Assembly (NCBI GenBank): GCA_018296165.2
Contig: JACKQL020000002.1
Span: forward strand, 620,001-684,000
Length of the DNA: 64,000 bases
Source: Termitomyces sp. T153
Lineage: Eukaryota; Basidiomycota; Agaricomycetes; Agaricales; Lyophyllaceae
Direction: 5' to 3'
Below the pieces are notes generated by a model that was not told the origin of the DNA, ran no database searches, and worked only from the letters and a program-made list of their open reading frames with translations. This document shows, piece after piece, positions 22,934 to 33,185 of the stretch (its first letter is position 1; the number at the start of each line of letters is the position of its first letter). Made by a program: the position numbers and the translations under genes.

Positions 22934-25900
22934 CACCATACACCTGCTGCCCTCTGTTGTGAAGATCTGGGCTAGCCAGACCACATCCCAGTGGCTGGCC
23001 CAGGCATTTGCTGCCAATGCCATGCCCTAAGAGTTCCAGGACATTGTACCTCCCTACCTCCATGCATTTGAGGATGTGTTCTCCAGAGCCTCATTTGACT
23101 CACTTCTGGAGCACAAGAGGTGGGACTATGCCATTGAACTGCTGCCAGAGAACTGCTGCCAGATTCCACACCCTCCAGCTGTAAGGTCTACCTGCTTGTG
23201 CCTAGGGAGCAGGAGGAGCTCAATGCATTCCTGCAAGAAAACCTGGACTCTGGTCATATCTGCCCTTCCAAGTCTCTGATGGCCTCTCTGGTCTTTTTTA
23301 TCAAGAAGAAAGATGGCTCACTCTGACTGGTCCAGGACTACTGGGTTCTCAATGCCATGATAGTGAAGAACCATTACCCCCTCCCCCTCATCTCCAAGCT
23401 CATCAACACCTCTGGGGTGCACAATACTTCACTAAACTGGATGTCTAGTGGAGTTACAACAATGTGTGCATTCAGAAAGGAGATGAGTGGAAGGCCACCT
23501 TTCAGACCAACCAGAGATTGTTCAAGCTGCTTGTTATGTTCTTTAGACTCACCAATAGCCCCACCACCTTTCAGACCATGATGAACAACATCTTCCAGGA
23601 CCTCATAGCAGAGGACATAGTGTGTGTATACCTTGATGACATTCTCATCTATACCAAAATGCTGGAAGAACACTGTTGGATCACTTGTCTTGTCTTGGAA
23701 TGCCTCTGCCAGCACCAGCTCTACCTCAAGCCAGAGAAGTGCAAGTTTAAGCAAATCTGAATCAAATATCTTGGCCTGATCATCTTGCACAGAGCCATGG
23801 AAATGGACCTGGTGAAGATAGCAGGTGTAACAGAGTGGCCAGAGCCCACAAACAAGAAGGAGGTACAGGTGTTTCTTGCTTTTGCAAACTTCTACCAGAG
23901 ATTCATCCAGAACTTCTTGCACCATGCCTGTCTGCTATTTGACCTCACTAGAAAGGATGTTACATGGAGTTGGGAACTTTCAGAGCAGACAGCCTTTAAC
24001 ACTCTCAAGCATGCTGTGATCTCCAGACCTGTCTTCCTCTTCCCAAATGACAACTCTCCCTTTGAGGTAGAAGCCAACAGCTCTGATTTTGCCACTGGGG
24101 CTGTGCTCTTGCAGCAATCTCTGGAGGATGGGAAGTGGCATCTAGTGGCCTTTTACTCATAGAGCCTGAATGTGGTGGAACAGAACTACAAGATCCATGA
24201 CAAGGAGATGCTGACCATCATCTAGTCATTTGCAGAGTGGCAGTACTTCCTGGAAGGTGTGCAGCATAAGTTTGAGGTCTGAACAGATCATAAGAACCTT
24301 GAATACTTCTGGACAGCCAAGAAGCTCAATTGCTGACAGGCCCAGTAGTCCCTTTACTTTGCCAACTTTGACTTCTCTTTGCACCACAAGCCTGGCCAGA
24401 GCATGGGGAAACCAGATGCCCTGTTCCAGAGAGCAGACCATGGCATGGGGGAGGAGGATAACAGCAACATTGTGCTCCTCTGCCCTGAACTGTTTGCAAT
24501 CTGAGCCATAGAGGGTCTAGCTGTCAAGAGAGCAGAAATGGACATTCTCTGGGACATATGGCAGAGTAATTGGGATGATCAGCAGGAGGAACTTGTGGAG
24601 CAAGCAGCTCAGATGCTGAAGTTGGGGCATACCACTGGTGCCAAGGTGGTCTGCACAGATGAATGCACCCCCCAAGATGTAATCCTGACTTTCCAAGACT
24701 GTATCTATGTCTCCAACATTTTAGAGCTCCATTAGAGGATTGTGGAGCAACACCATGACTCCTACATTGCAGGGCACCCCAGACAGTGGAAGACACTAGA
24801 GCTAGTATTGCAGAACTACTGGTGGCCCCAGATGTCCTGGTATATTGGATCCTACACTAGTACATGCAATTTCTGCCTCTGGACCAAGCCCCAACACCAA
24901 CTCCCCTATAGACAGTTACACCCACTGCCTGTGCCCATGGAACAATGGAGTGTGGCTTCCATGGACTTCATTGTAGAGCTCCCTGATGCCCATAGTCACA
25001 ATATGATCATAGTGGTGGTAGACCTGTATGGCAAGCAGGTGCACTTCATTCCAACCCACACCACCTGTTCTGCCATGAGTGCTGCAAATCTGTACCAGAA
25101 GAACATCTGGAAGCTCCATAGCCTCTCTGATGCCCACATTTCTGATCAAGGACCACAATTTGTGGCAGAGTTCACCAGGGAGCTCTACCAACTGCTTGGA
25201 GTGAAGCTCCACACATCCACTGCCTACTACCTGCAGTCTGATGGCCAGACCAAATGCATAAACTAGGAGTTAGAGCAGTACCTCCACTTCTTTTGCAACA
25301 AGCATCAGGATGACTGGGACAAACTCCTCCCTGATGCCAAGTTCCAATACAACAACTACATTCACACATTCACCCAGTTCTTCCCATTCTTCCTCAACAT
25401 GGAATGGCATCTGTGCATGGGTTTTGAACCCTGAGCCCAACTCTCAGAGAATGAGGCAGTAAACAAATTTGTGGACCAGATGAGGAGGTCATAGGAGGAG
25501 GCCAAGCAGTGCTGGCAAAGGCAAAGGACAACATGGTGCAATACTACAACCATGGGAGGACCCTGGAGCACAAATATCAGCCTAGAAATCAAGTCTACCT
25601 AGATGCCTCTGACATTATGACTACCTAGCCCTTAAAAAAGCTGTCACACTGTCAGTTGGGACCCTTCACAGTGGAATGACAGGTAGGACCCTTGGCCTAT
25701 TGACTCTGGCTCCCTGTGGGGATGCACCAGCTTCACCCAGTGTTCAACATAGTCAAACTAACTCCAGCCCCTAAGGATCCTATTCTAGGGCATTGTCTGC
25801 CACCTCTACTGCCTCCCATAGTGGTCAACAACAACAAGGAATATGAGGTGGAGGAAATTCTGGATAGCCATTTATTCTGGAGCAACTACAGTACAAGGTG

Positions 25901-26000
25901 AAGTGGAAAGGCTATGGGATTGAGGATATCTCCTGGAAGCCATGGGGGAATGTGCATGCCCCCAGACTTATCAAGGAGTTCCACCAGAGACATCCAGATG
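22934..26000 (+). pseudogene. Chromovirus A pol relic (RT-RH-IN-chromo)
   Basis: Continues chromovirus A after the nested element. RT occupies about 23190-23780 ([39 protein letters not shown] with the catalytic YLDD intact at 23629-23640). RNase H is at 23790-24330 (SSDFATGAVLLQQS). The integrase zinc-binding and core region is at 24740-25270 (SMDFIVELPDAHS; SDQGPQFVAEFTREL). A chromodomain is at about 25838-25950 (EYEVEEILDS, then after a frameshift KVKWKGYGIEDISW). Several in-frame stops replace Gln, Trp or Arg codons, so it is dead. Confidence 0.85.
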
Positions 26001-26105
26001 CCCCATGCACCATATAAGAAATCTACCCTATCTCACCAGTGAACCAAGTGATCAGGGACTTCTTTTACCCCACATGTTGAGGTGCCACATGCTAGAGGGG
26101 GGTGA

Positions 26106-26481
26106 TGTCAGGGGACTTCCATTTCCAACCTCCATGACTGGTTCTAGCACTTCTGCAGCTTGTTTAACACTTCTAGCACTCTTTCTAGAACTCCAGAGAA
26201 CTCCAGAGAACTGTGGAGTTCTCCATATTACCTCAGTGATCATTGCCCTAGGGTTAGGAGCAGCTCCAGTCTTCTGTACAGTAGTGGGTTCTCACACCTC
26301 TGCTACCTGCTGATGTGCTGTGCTGAGCAGCAGGGATCCTTAGACTTGTTCTCTTTGGATTTCCCTCTGCTAGGTGATTAGTTACTGATTGTATCATTGT
26401 CTACTCTGCCAATATACTTCAGATTCCCCTCTGCTAGCTGCATGACTCCAATCCACCACTCTAGTAGAAGTTGCCCTTACA
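26106..26481 (+). repeat. 3' LTR of chromovirus A
   Basis: 376 bp. Starts TGTCAGGGGACTTCC after the polypurine tract, ends CCCTTACA, and is followed by the target duplication GCTTC. Confidence 0.85.
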
Positions 26482-26666
26482 GCTTCTCTAATGAAAACAA
26501 CTTCACCTATGGCCCTCTCTACACCAATGCCTGATGTGTTGAATCCAATAATCCAGTATGCTTTTGGTCATTACTTTGGAGCAGAACATGCTACTGCTTG
26601 TTGCAGTTGGCCTTATTGGGGAAGGTAACACTGTTTGTTGGGTTGACAAATCTTGAGGGGGGGTGA

Positions 26667-27141
26667 TGTAAGGGGACAACCCCATTAAGTAACTCTGATG
26701 AGTAACTTCAACTTTATCTGGCCTTAGTCATAGGTATAGCATCATCTCTAGCATATCCAATTGACTGGCCACCAAGCCTGCCAAGCTCCTGCACCCTCCA
26801 GTCAGTATTAGTCAGCCCTTCATAGTTATTGGACTCTATTTCTCCTTTGATGTATTGTTAGTCATTACTGCTTAGCATACTCAGGCCACTTACTACAGAT
26901 AGCATTAGTCATAGCATAGCCACAGATGTAGTATATAAGCCAGTCAGCAGGATAGAATATCCTCTGACTTAACAATAGCAGTGTTCTCCTGGCCTATCCA
27001 TTGAACTGACTGTAAGAGCTCCAGTGTCATTACTCATGCTTGGCTTGCTGTGCTCACCTCTTGCCTGACTCTTAGCCACCTTGTGCTCCTTTGACTCTCA
27101 CTTGTTGCTTGTAACTGCCTGCCTTCCATTGGGTTTATCCA
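26667..27141 (+). repeat. 3' LTR of KH-ORF element
   Basis: 475 bp, preceded by the polypurine tract GAGGGGGGGTGA at 26655-26666. Matches 12402-12877. Directly after it, copia integrase sequence resumes on the minus strand. Confidence 0.82.
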
Positions 27142-28603
27142 TGTGTACAGCCTGTATCTGCTCTGCTCTGCATATCCCATGACTACATACTTCACAGAGC
27201 ATAGTTCAAGCTTCAATTTCATGAGTTTGTCAAGTAACTTTGCAAAACCAATGCACCCAAAAAGTCATAGGTGAGCAACAATTTGTCTCTTGCCCATTCA
27301 TACCTCCTCAGGTACCTTATCATATTACACTGATGGAAGATGATTTCTTATATAGATCTGTGTTGATGCAGCCTCTGCCCAGAGGTCCTTTGGCAAGCTA
27401 CTTTTAGCCAACATGCATTGGACCCCTTCTATTATGGTGCAGATTGATCTCTCTATAAAGCCATTCTGTGACTCATGCCCTGCAGCAATTTGTACCATCA
27501 ATAGCTTCTGCCTGGTCTGTCTTTCACATTCAGTATAGTATGATGTGAAGGCTGTAAGGGTGGTAGAAGTGTCCTTCCAGATTAGGAAATATCCAGTAAG
27601 GTGAGAATTGCCTCCATCAGCCAACAGCAACATGTAAGAAGTGCCTCCAAGGGAAGCCTTCAATGTGGGTACCCATAAGTTGATCCAAACACCATCATTT
27701 GGGTTTTACTTGGTAGGGTGTTCCCCATTGTAGGGTCAAGATGTATGCTTCCCACAGATGCAGTCCTCATACAAGCCCCTGACATTTGAATCCCATTTTA
27801 CCTCCAGGCCATCTACCACTTCCTTTTTGGTCAGTGTTCTGATTGCTTGACTCTAGTGTGGCTGAACCTGCAGTGCCAGCCATCAAGGTCTATGGGGTTC
27901 CTAAGTAGTACAGCTATTCTGGCCTGTAGCATTGATCCTGCCTTGAGCATGTTTAGTAGATACATCCCATTTGTACCAGCACCAATCAGGACTTCTTTTC
28001 CACCTGGGTCCCTGAAGATGACCCTTCCATCTGCAAACATGATAGCATACATGGTTGCTACTATGGTGTTCCATGACTCAGGGAGTGATGCCATGACTAT
28101 GGATTGGAAAGTAGTATATTTGCCCCTTTTTTAGTTGTGTTCTTCCATTTTGTGCAGAAGTCAGCAATGTGGTTTTAGGAGTCTGATCCATTGGTGTATT
28201 TTGTGGTGCAGAGGGCATTTTCAGCTCCCATTGCTGTGACCTTGGATATGGTGCTGTATGCCTTTTTGATGGAATCACATGCTTGATGTGCAGTTCCATC
28301 CATTTTTATTCTCAGTATGACTGAGTTTCTAGAATTGTAGATAATCAATGCCATTGCCCATGCATTGTGGATATTTCATTCCTCAGAAGGGTTTTGCAAA
28401 GTCCATGGGCTGTCTGTAGATTCATCTGATCTTTTAGTGTCAGCACTTCCAGCAGGACCCAGCTTTTGTATGGTGCCTTCAAGGTATCCTTTCACACTAT
28501 GAGCTCAGGCTGCAATAACTACTCTGTTTTTGAATTGGGTGTAGTTTGTTCTGTTGAATATTTGGTCTTCCAGAAAGATGGGAGGTATATTGTTATTGGA
28601 CAT
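27142..28603 (-). pseudogene. Copia gag and integrase relic
   Basis: Upstream half of the copia polyprotein. The start at 28603 gives MSNNNIPPIFLEDQIFNRTN, a copia-type Gag N-terminus, and a stop appears within 35 codons. The pre-integrase region is near 27860 (DLDGWHCRFSHTR; the zinc-finger His are visible). The integrase core is at 27663-27325 (YMLLLADGGNSHLTGYF; GFIERSICTIIEGVQCML; SLPKDLWAEAA). The C-terminal piece, ending at the insertion, is VKYVVMGYAEQSRYRLYT. The frame continues across the inserted elements to 12401 and downward. Confidence 0.82.
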
Positions 28604-28713
28604 GGTAGTGAGCACACTGGTAGTGAGTGTATTGCTAGTGAGTGTGTTTAGCTCTCATTTGTGTCATAGTGTTGGATGTGCAGAGAACTAAGCAAAAACT
28701 GGAGCCTATAACC

Positions 28714-29063
28714 TGTAGAGCAATGACAAGTTGTTAACCTCAGAGTTGACACAAAGGTGGAACACTGAATATACTTATGTACCTGTAGAGCAATGACAAG
28801 TTGTTAACTACAGGATTATACATAAGTAAATGAGGCAAATATGTAAGTATTATGATGTGCCTTCAGAGTCAACACAAAGGTGAGACACTGAGGGTAAAAA
28901 GTTTTGTGTACCATAAGTATTTATATAAAAAAAATAAAGTTCTCTCAAAGAATAGCAAACACAGAGACTGTCAGTGGTGGCATAACATATCAGGGAACAA
29001 GCAATTATAAAATAATGAATTAAAAAGAATAATAAATGGTTGCACTTGAGTCAACCCTCAACA
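28714..29063 (-). repeat. Copia 5' LTR
   Basis: 350 bp, the partner of 10064-10410. Next to it on the minus strand is GGTTATAGGCTCC, the likely primer-binding region. Confidence 0.8.
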
Positions 29064-30060
29064 CACACAAATGGACACCATAAACTTATTCTGATGATGT
29101 CTGTGGTCCAAGTGCAGTAGCTACCCTTTGGTACACCCATCAAAAACCTTTGCGACTATGCTTCAATGCACATCCTTCAAGGAATTTAGCTGTTTGTGAA
29201 TCTATATGCACATATGCATACATCTACAAGTAGACCTGCAGATGTGACTACAGTCCAGTATGCATTGAACTTATGTTCATCTCAACCATGTGACAAATGA
29301 GTACATACTGTATCATATAAATGTGTTACAGTATATACTGACAATGACCATTCACATTCAAACCCATTAAATTGCATGTTGGTTCACCCTGATTTGTAGA
29401 GCTCATCAGCATGCCTAAACTGTCCCATGAATGTTCCATCACCTTGTCAATGGACAGACTACAGGCTATTAACCATTTTTGATCCCTCATAACTGATATA
29501 CAATCAGATATGGAGTGGACAACATCAATATGTGATACTTGGTAAGCCATCCATACAGGTCTTTGCAAATGAAACCTTACCATCAGATTGACATAACCAG
29601 ATGCCAAAGGATGTATGTGGATACTGTGAAACTGGTTTGTCTACCACAGGTACTTTATAGTGTATCAGATACAACATGGAATCATACTGTGTAAGTTCCA
29701 TCAACCAAATCAGCTTATCAATAGTGAACAAAGTAATGTTCCATAGGATGATGGCTCCCAAATGGTATATTCACCTGTTTACACTTGGTTGTGCAGACCC
29801 ATCACTTCACTCAAGTTATCTTTGCCTCAACAAGTCATGTCAAGGTGGACATATGCTATTCCTATCATGTTCACAACATGTATCATGCAATGTTCCAATA
29901 ATGCTGATCCTGTTTACCAGCATGATACACTTAGATCAACATTCATCTGATGCAGAACTCAAAGTCTTAGCATATATCAATACTAGTGGTTTCACAAGTA
30001 GAGTATGAACAGACTCAGAAAGTGAGAGTTGCAAGTCAATCTAGGTCCCAGAAAGCCCAC
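29064..30060. other. Unassigned decayed sequence
   Basis: AT-rich, CpG-poor sequence. Minus-strand frames near 29760-29330 read like protein (YPHTSFGIWLCQSDGKVSFA; VDVVHSISD), broken by stops and frameshifts, so a decayed transposon ORF is likely. I cannot assign a family. Confidence 0.3.
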
Positions 30061-30760
30061 TAGATGTAGAAGTGGCATTAGGTTGCTAGTGCAAGGTCAA
30101 GAAATGGCAATAACAGAAAAAATAACAGAAAAGGAAGGGAAAAATCTGTGGATAAACCCAACCAGAGTTGAACTGAGGTTGCTAGAGGGTAAGTTGCTAG
30201 TGGAACAAGGCTCAAGACTGTTGCTAGGGATAGCAAAAGGAGTGTTAGTAATGGGGATGATAACAAAACAAAACTTAGCTGTAGGTGCTAGCACTAAATG
30301 TAGACTTGATAAAATAGTGCCCTAAGGTGGTACTAGCTGAACAAAACAACAAGAGCACTAACTCAAGAGAGCAGGTGCTAGAGTGAGAGATGAGGCTTTA
30401 GAGTTGCTAGACATGAGCTAGTAACAAGTTGTGATTTTTTGATGTAGTATGGAAAACATGACAGTATATATAGTAAGTAAAGGTAATGAATCTAAAAGGA
30501 GTCAATAGTGGTGAAAAGGGTTGCTAGTGACATAGGTGAGTCAGGAGGAATGGCTGAAGCAAGTCAATAACCCAAAGTGCAGCTAATTCAACACCTGAAA
30601 TGACAGCCAGTATGCCAGTTGCTAGAGTGGCACATATTAAGAAAAGTATTAAGAAAAAATAAGTCCAAATCAAGAAATAATGAAACTATAGTAATAATAC
30701 CAAGAAAGGGAATATTGTTGGAGACTTTGCTAAGAGGGGTGCCAGAGGGTGCTAGGCCAA
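30061..30760. repeat. Region with recurring GTTGCTAG octamer
   Basis: GTTGCTAG occurs about seven times between 30,080 and 30,625, and a shorter GTGCTAG three more times up to 30,755, all on the plus strand at irregular spacing. No coding function is evident in this stretch. Confidence 0.4.
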
Positions 30761-30926
30761 AGTTGGCCAGTGAGCTGGGGCTCTAGACCACATGTGACAA
30801 AGTCACATGACCATTGCATTGCATAGAAACTGAGAATCTGGAAGTTGCCAAAACATAGGAAAAGTCAAAAATCTGTACTCAGCATAGGGTCTTATCAGTG
30901 TTCCTCCTTATCCCTGATCAAACATT

Positions 30927-31990
30927 TTATTTTTCTTTATCTAGTTTCAAGTTAATTTTATTTGCATATTTGTGTATCATAGCCATGAGCACCTCACCTC
31001 TTTTGAAGGCCTTATGTATTATCTGTGAGTTTTGTCCTTCTGATCTATTCTCAGCTACTTCTTTTAGGTCTTTGTTATATTTGACTCCTAGTCTTTCAAT
31101 CTGTGAGTGGAGCTCATTGTGTTTCAAGAGAAAAATTGATATTGCACACCAATCTGGGTCTTGGTGGGGAAGCCAGGGGTTCACTATGTTCACCAATACT
31201 AGTGAGTAGTCTGTACTCATCCCAGCCCTCTCTATTGTCCATCCATTGCTAAAGGGGATCAGGTCTGCACTCAGGTATATTCTGTCAATTCTTGACTGTG
31301 TTGAGAGTCCTTCCATTCAGAAGGAAAAGTCAATCTTTATTGGATTTTCTCTCTTCCACTCATCTGCAAGCTTGAAGTATTGCTTCATGTTTCCTAGTGC
31401 CTCAACCATGCTTGGGAGTCATAGTGTGAGGGTTTCCTGTCCAGTGAGTTGGAGGGTTTCCTGTCCAGTGAGTTTTTCACCATATTGAAATCACCTAGAA
31501 GAGCATTTGGCTTACTCCACCTTTCCCTTCTCCAGGTACTTTCTGTTAGTTCCCAGAAAATTCCTTGCTTTGATTTGATCTGTTGAGGGCATATGTAGCA
31601 AGGCATAATAGCATGAATTTTTCACTTCATGGTATGTCCACTAGCAGGGCTCAGCCTTTGAAAACAATTTCTAAGCTTACTTTTGCCCATTGAGTTGTTC
31701 TTTTGTTTAGTACAATGGTTACTCCCATTCTGTTTGGAGTTGATTTGTCAATTGTTGAGATTGTATGCAGGTGTTTCCCAACTGTTTTGTTAAGTTGGTT
31801 TTTTTTTGCTCTGTTAGGTGAGTCTCTTGTAGAGCTAGGACATCTATTTTGTTGCAGAACATGAGTTGTCCTATCTCACCCCATTTATTTGTAGTAGTTG
31901 ACCCTCTCCCTTTTATGTTCAGGGAGGCTATTCTAAGAGTTCCTCCTCCTATTGAAGCACCTGGCCCAAGGAGTCTCCAGACTTGTTCTC
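30927..31990 (-). pseudogene. LINE ORF2 fragment: endonuclease domain only
   Basis: Apurinic-type endonuclease (EEP fold) of a non-LTR retrotransposon. Near 31940 it reads LRIASLNIKGRGSTTTNKWG, then IDVLALQETHLTEQ with the catalytic Glu. Further on are ALLGDFNMVKNSLDRKPS near 31490, duplicated in part (NSLDRKPS twice), and SRIDRIYLSADLIPFSNGW near 31290, followed by a helical linker to 30930. The protein is broken by stops. No reverse transcriptase follows downstream, so the 3' part of the element is missing. Confidence 0.72.
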
Positions 31991-33185
31991 TTTGGATCTC
32001 CCTCTGCCAGGTGAGTAGTTATGTCAGTGTTTCAAAATGTAATTTTTTACAGATCATGACCACAATGCCTCTGATCCTTATTAACATATAACCAATACAT
32101 ACTATTCAACCTTGGATATTGAGAGGATCAGTGAAATTCACCCAGGACTGGTCTGCAATAAGGTAAATATGTACCTGTAAAACACAAAAGCACATTTGAA
32201 GACCCCCGGACTTAGGCACTACTTAAGATAGCACTACCAAACTTTGTATAAGTCATCTATATGTAAAGTATAAACTGTGTACCAAGTTTCATGACATTGC
32301 AAGTGCTTTCAAAGAAGATATTGCAGAAAGAGTGTAGATGTGTGACATTCCACATTTTGGCCTTGATCAACTTTCAAAGTCCGTAGGACTGTGATGCATC
32401 GATGCATTTTGTTGAATTGGCTTGGCTTCATTTTGAAGTGTTGTAATGCAGGTCCTGTTTTCACCCTCTCTCATCCCCTCCATGGTGTGGAGAAGTGTAT
32501 GCACCCCCAAAGAGCACCTCCTGGCCCCTCTTCCAAAAGCAGCTGGATCACTCCTGAGGTTGAAAAGCTCATCCAAGAAGCATGTACACTGCTTGGTGCC
32601 CAAGAGAAGCCCAACATCTCCAAAGTCATTGAAGATATCAAGCAATGGACTGGTGTTGCTATACCTAACCATCATGTTGACACTGAAACAAATACTCCTA
32701 CTACATTGAGATAATTGGCATTTTGAATTTTGTACACCAACTTCAAAAGTCCGATTGGTCAATGTATGGTAGATATCTTGTTATCCATGGTTTCAAAATT
32801 TTTTTGAAACACTATGGACACAATAGTACCAAACTGTACCACATGGATTGAGCAGCCCTATGAAAGTGGTACCAGAACTTGAAGATAATTTAGTATGTCA
32901 AAGTAGGATCCCAAACAACTCAGTGAGATCCAAAATAAACTTCCGACAGACTGATGATGTTTGGATGATGTAGAAGTGATGCTGGTTTTGTCTACAAATC
33001 AAGCAAAATTGTGCAACTAATGTCACCACAGCACCATTATGTGACAACAAGTGCATAGGTCCTTAGCAGACACACTCAGTATAGTGCAGGGCTAGACGCG
33101 TATTAGCTACACAGATTATCAGAAAGTAGGCACCGACATCACGATGCACTCGAAGATCATGAAAAGGTACTAGGTCGTCGGACTG
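31991..33185. other. Unassigned AT-rich sequence
   Basis: At 31978-32028 a stretch (gacttgttctctttggatct...) matches part of the chromovirus LTRs. An open frame at 32391-32714 (plus) ends with a helical piece (ITPEVEKLIQEACTLLGAQE) that might come from a transposase-like helix-turn-helix, but this is not strong. Nothing else is recognised. Confidence 0.3.

Larger units (their letters stand above)
13785..26481 (+). mobile_element. Chromovirus A (Ty3/gypsy), split by chromovirus B
   Basis: LTRs at 13785-14153 (369 bp) and 26106-26481 (376 bp), starting TGTCAGGGGACTTCC and ending CTTACA. The flanking target duplication GCTTC is perfect (13780-13784 and 26482-26486). A polypurine tract (AGAGGGGGGTGA) precedes the 3' LTR. 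Its own internal sequence is 14154-16562 plus 22934-26105: gag, protease, RT, RNase H, integrase and chromodomain in order. Excising it exactly at the target duplication restores the host element's reading frame. Confidence 0.88.
12402..27141 (+). mobile_element. Non-autonomous LTR element with KH-like ORF, split
   Basis: LTRs of 476 bp (12402-12877) and 475 bp (26667-27141) start TGTAAGGGGA and end TTTATCCA. A polypurine tract (GAGGGGGGGTGA) precedes the 3' LTR, and TGG follows the 5' LTR as expected of a primer site. Apart from the chromovirus inserted at 13785-26481 plus one copy of its target duplication, the internal part is only about 1.1 kb and holds one ORF with a KH-like domain and no pol. 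It sits inside copia integrase; its own target duplication is not visible (ATGAT on the left, TGTGT on the right). Confidence 0.72.
10064..29063 (-). mobile_element. Ty1/copia retrotransposon, split by nested insertions
   Basis: LTRs of about 350 bp at 28714-29063 (5') and 10064-10410 (3') bound a minus-strand copia. Its own sequence is about 4.26 kb (10064-12401 plus 27142-29063); everything between is inserted. A polypurine tract (CATCTCATCTGGGGGAA on the minus strand) sits just inside the 3' LTR. Gag, pre-integrase zinc finger, integrase, RT and RNase H relics follow in copia order. The outer flanks are GACAT and CACAC, so no perfect target duplication remains. It is heavily mutated and CpG-poor, and is the oldest layer of the nest. 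Confidence 0.85.

Noticed and set aside
12402..27141. One giant 14.7-kb gypsy element
   Set aside because: Three separate LTR pairs, each with matching ends, and two perfect internal target duplications show nested insertions instead.
32391..32714. 107-residue ORF as a gene
   Set aside because: Possible transposase helix only; no splice, domain or neighbour support.
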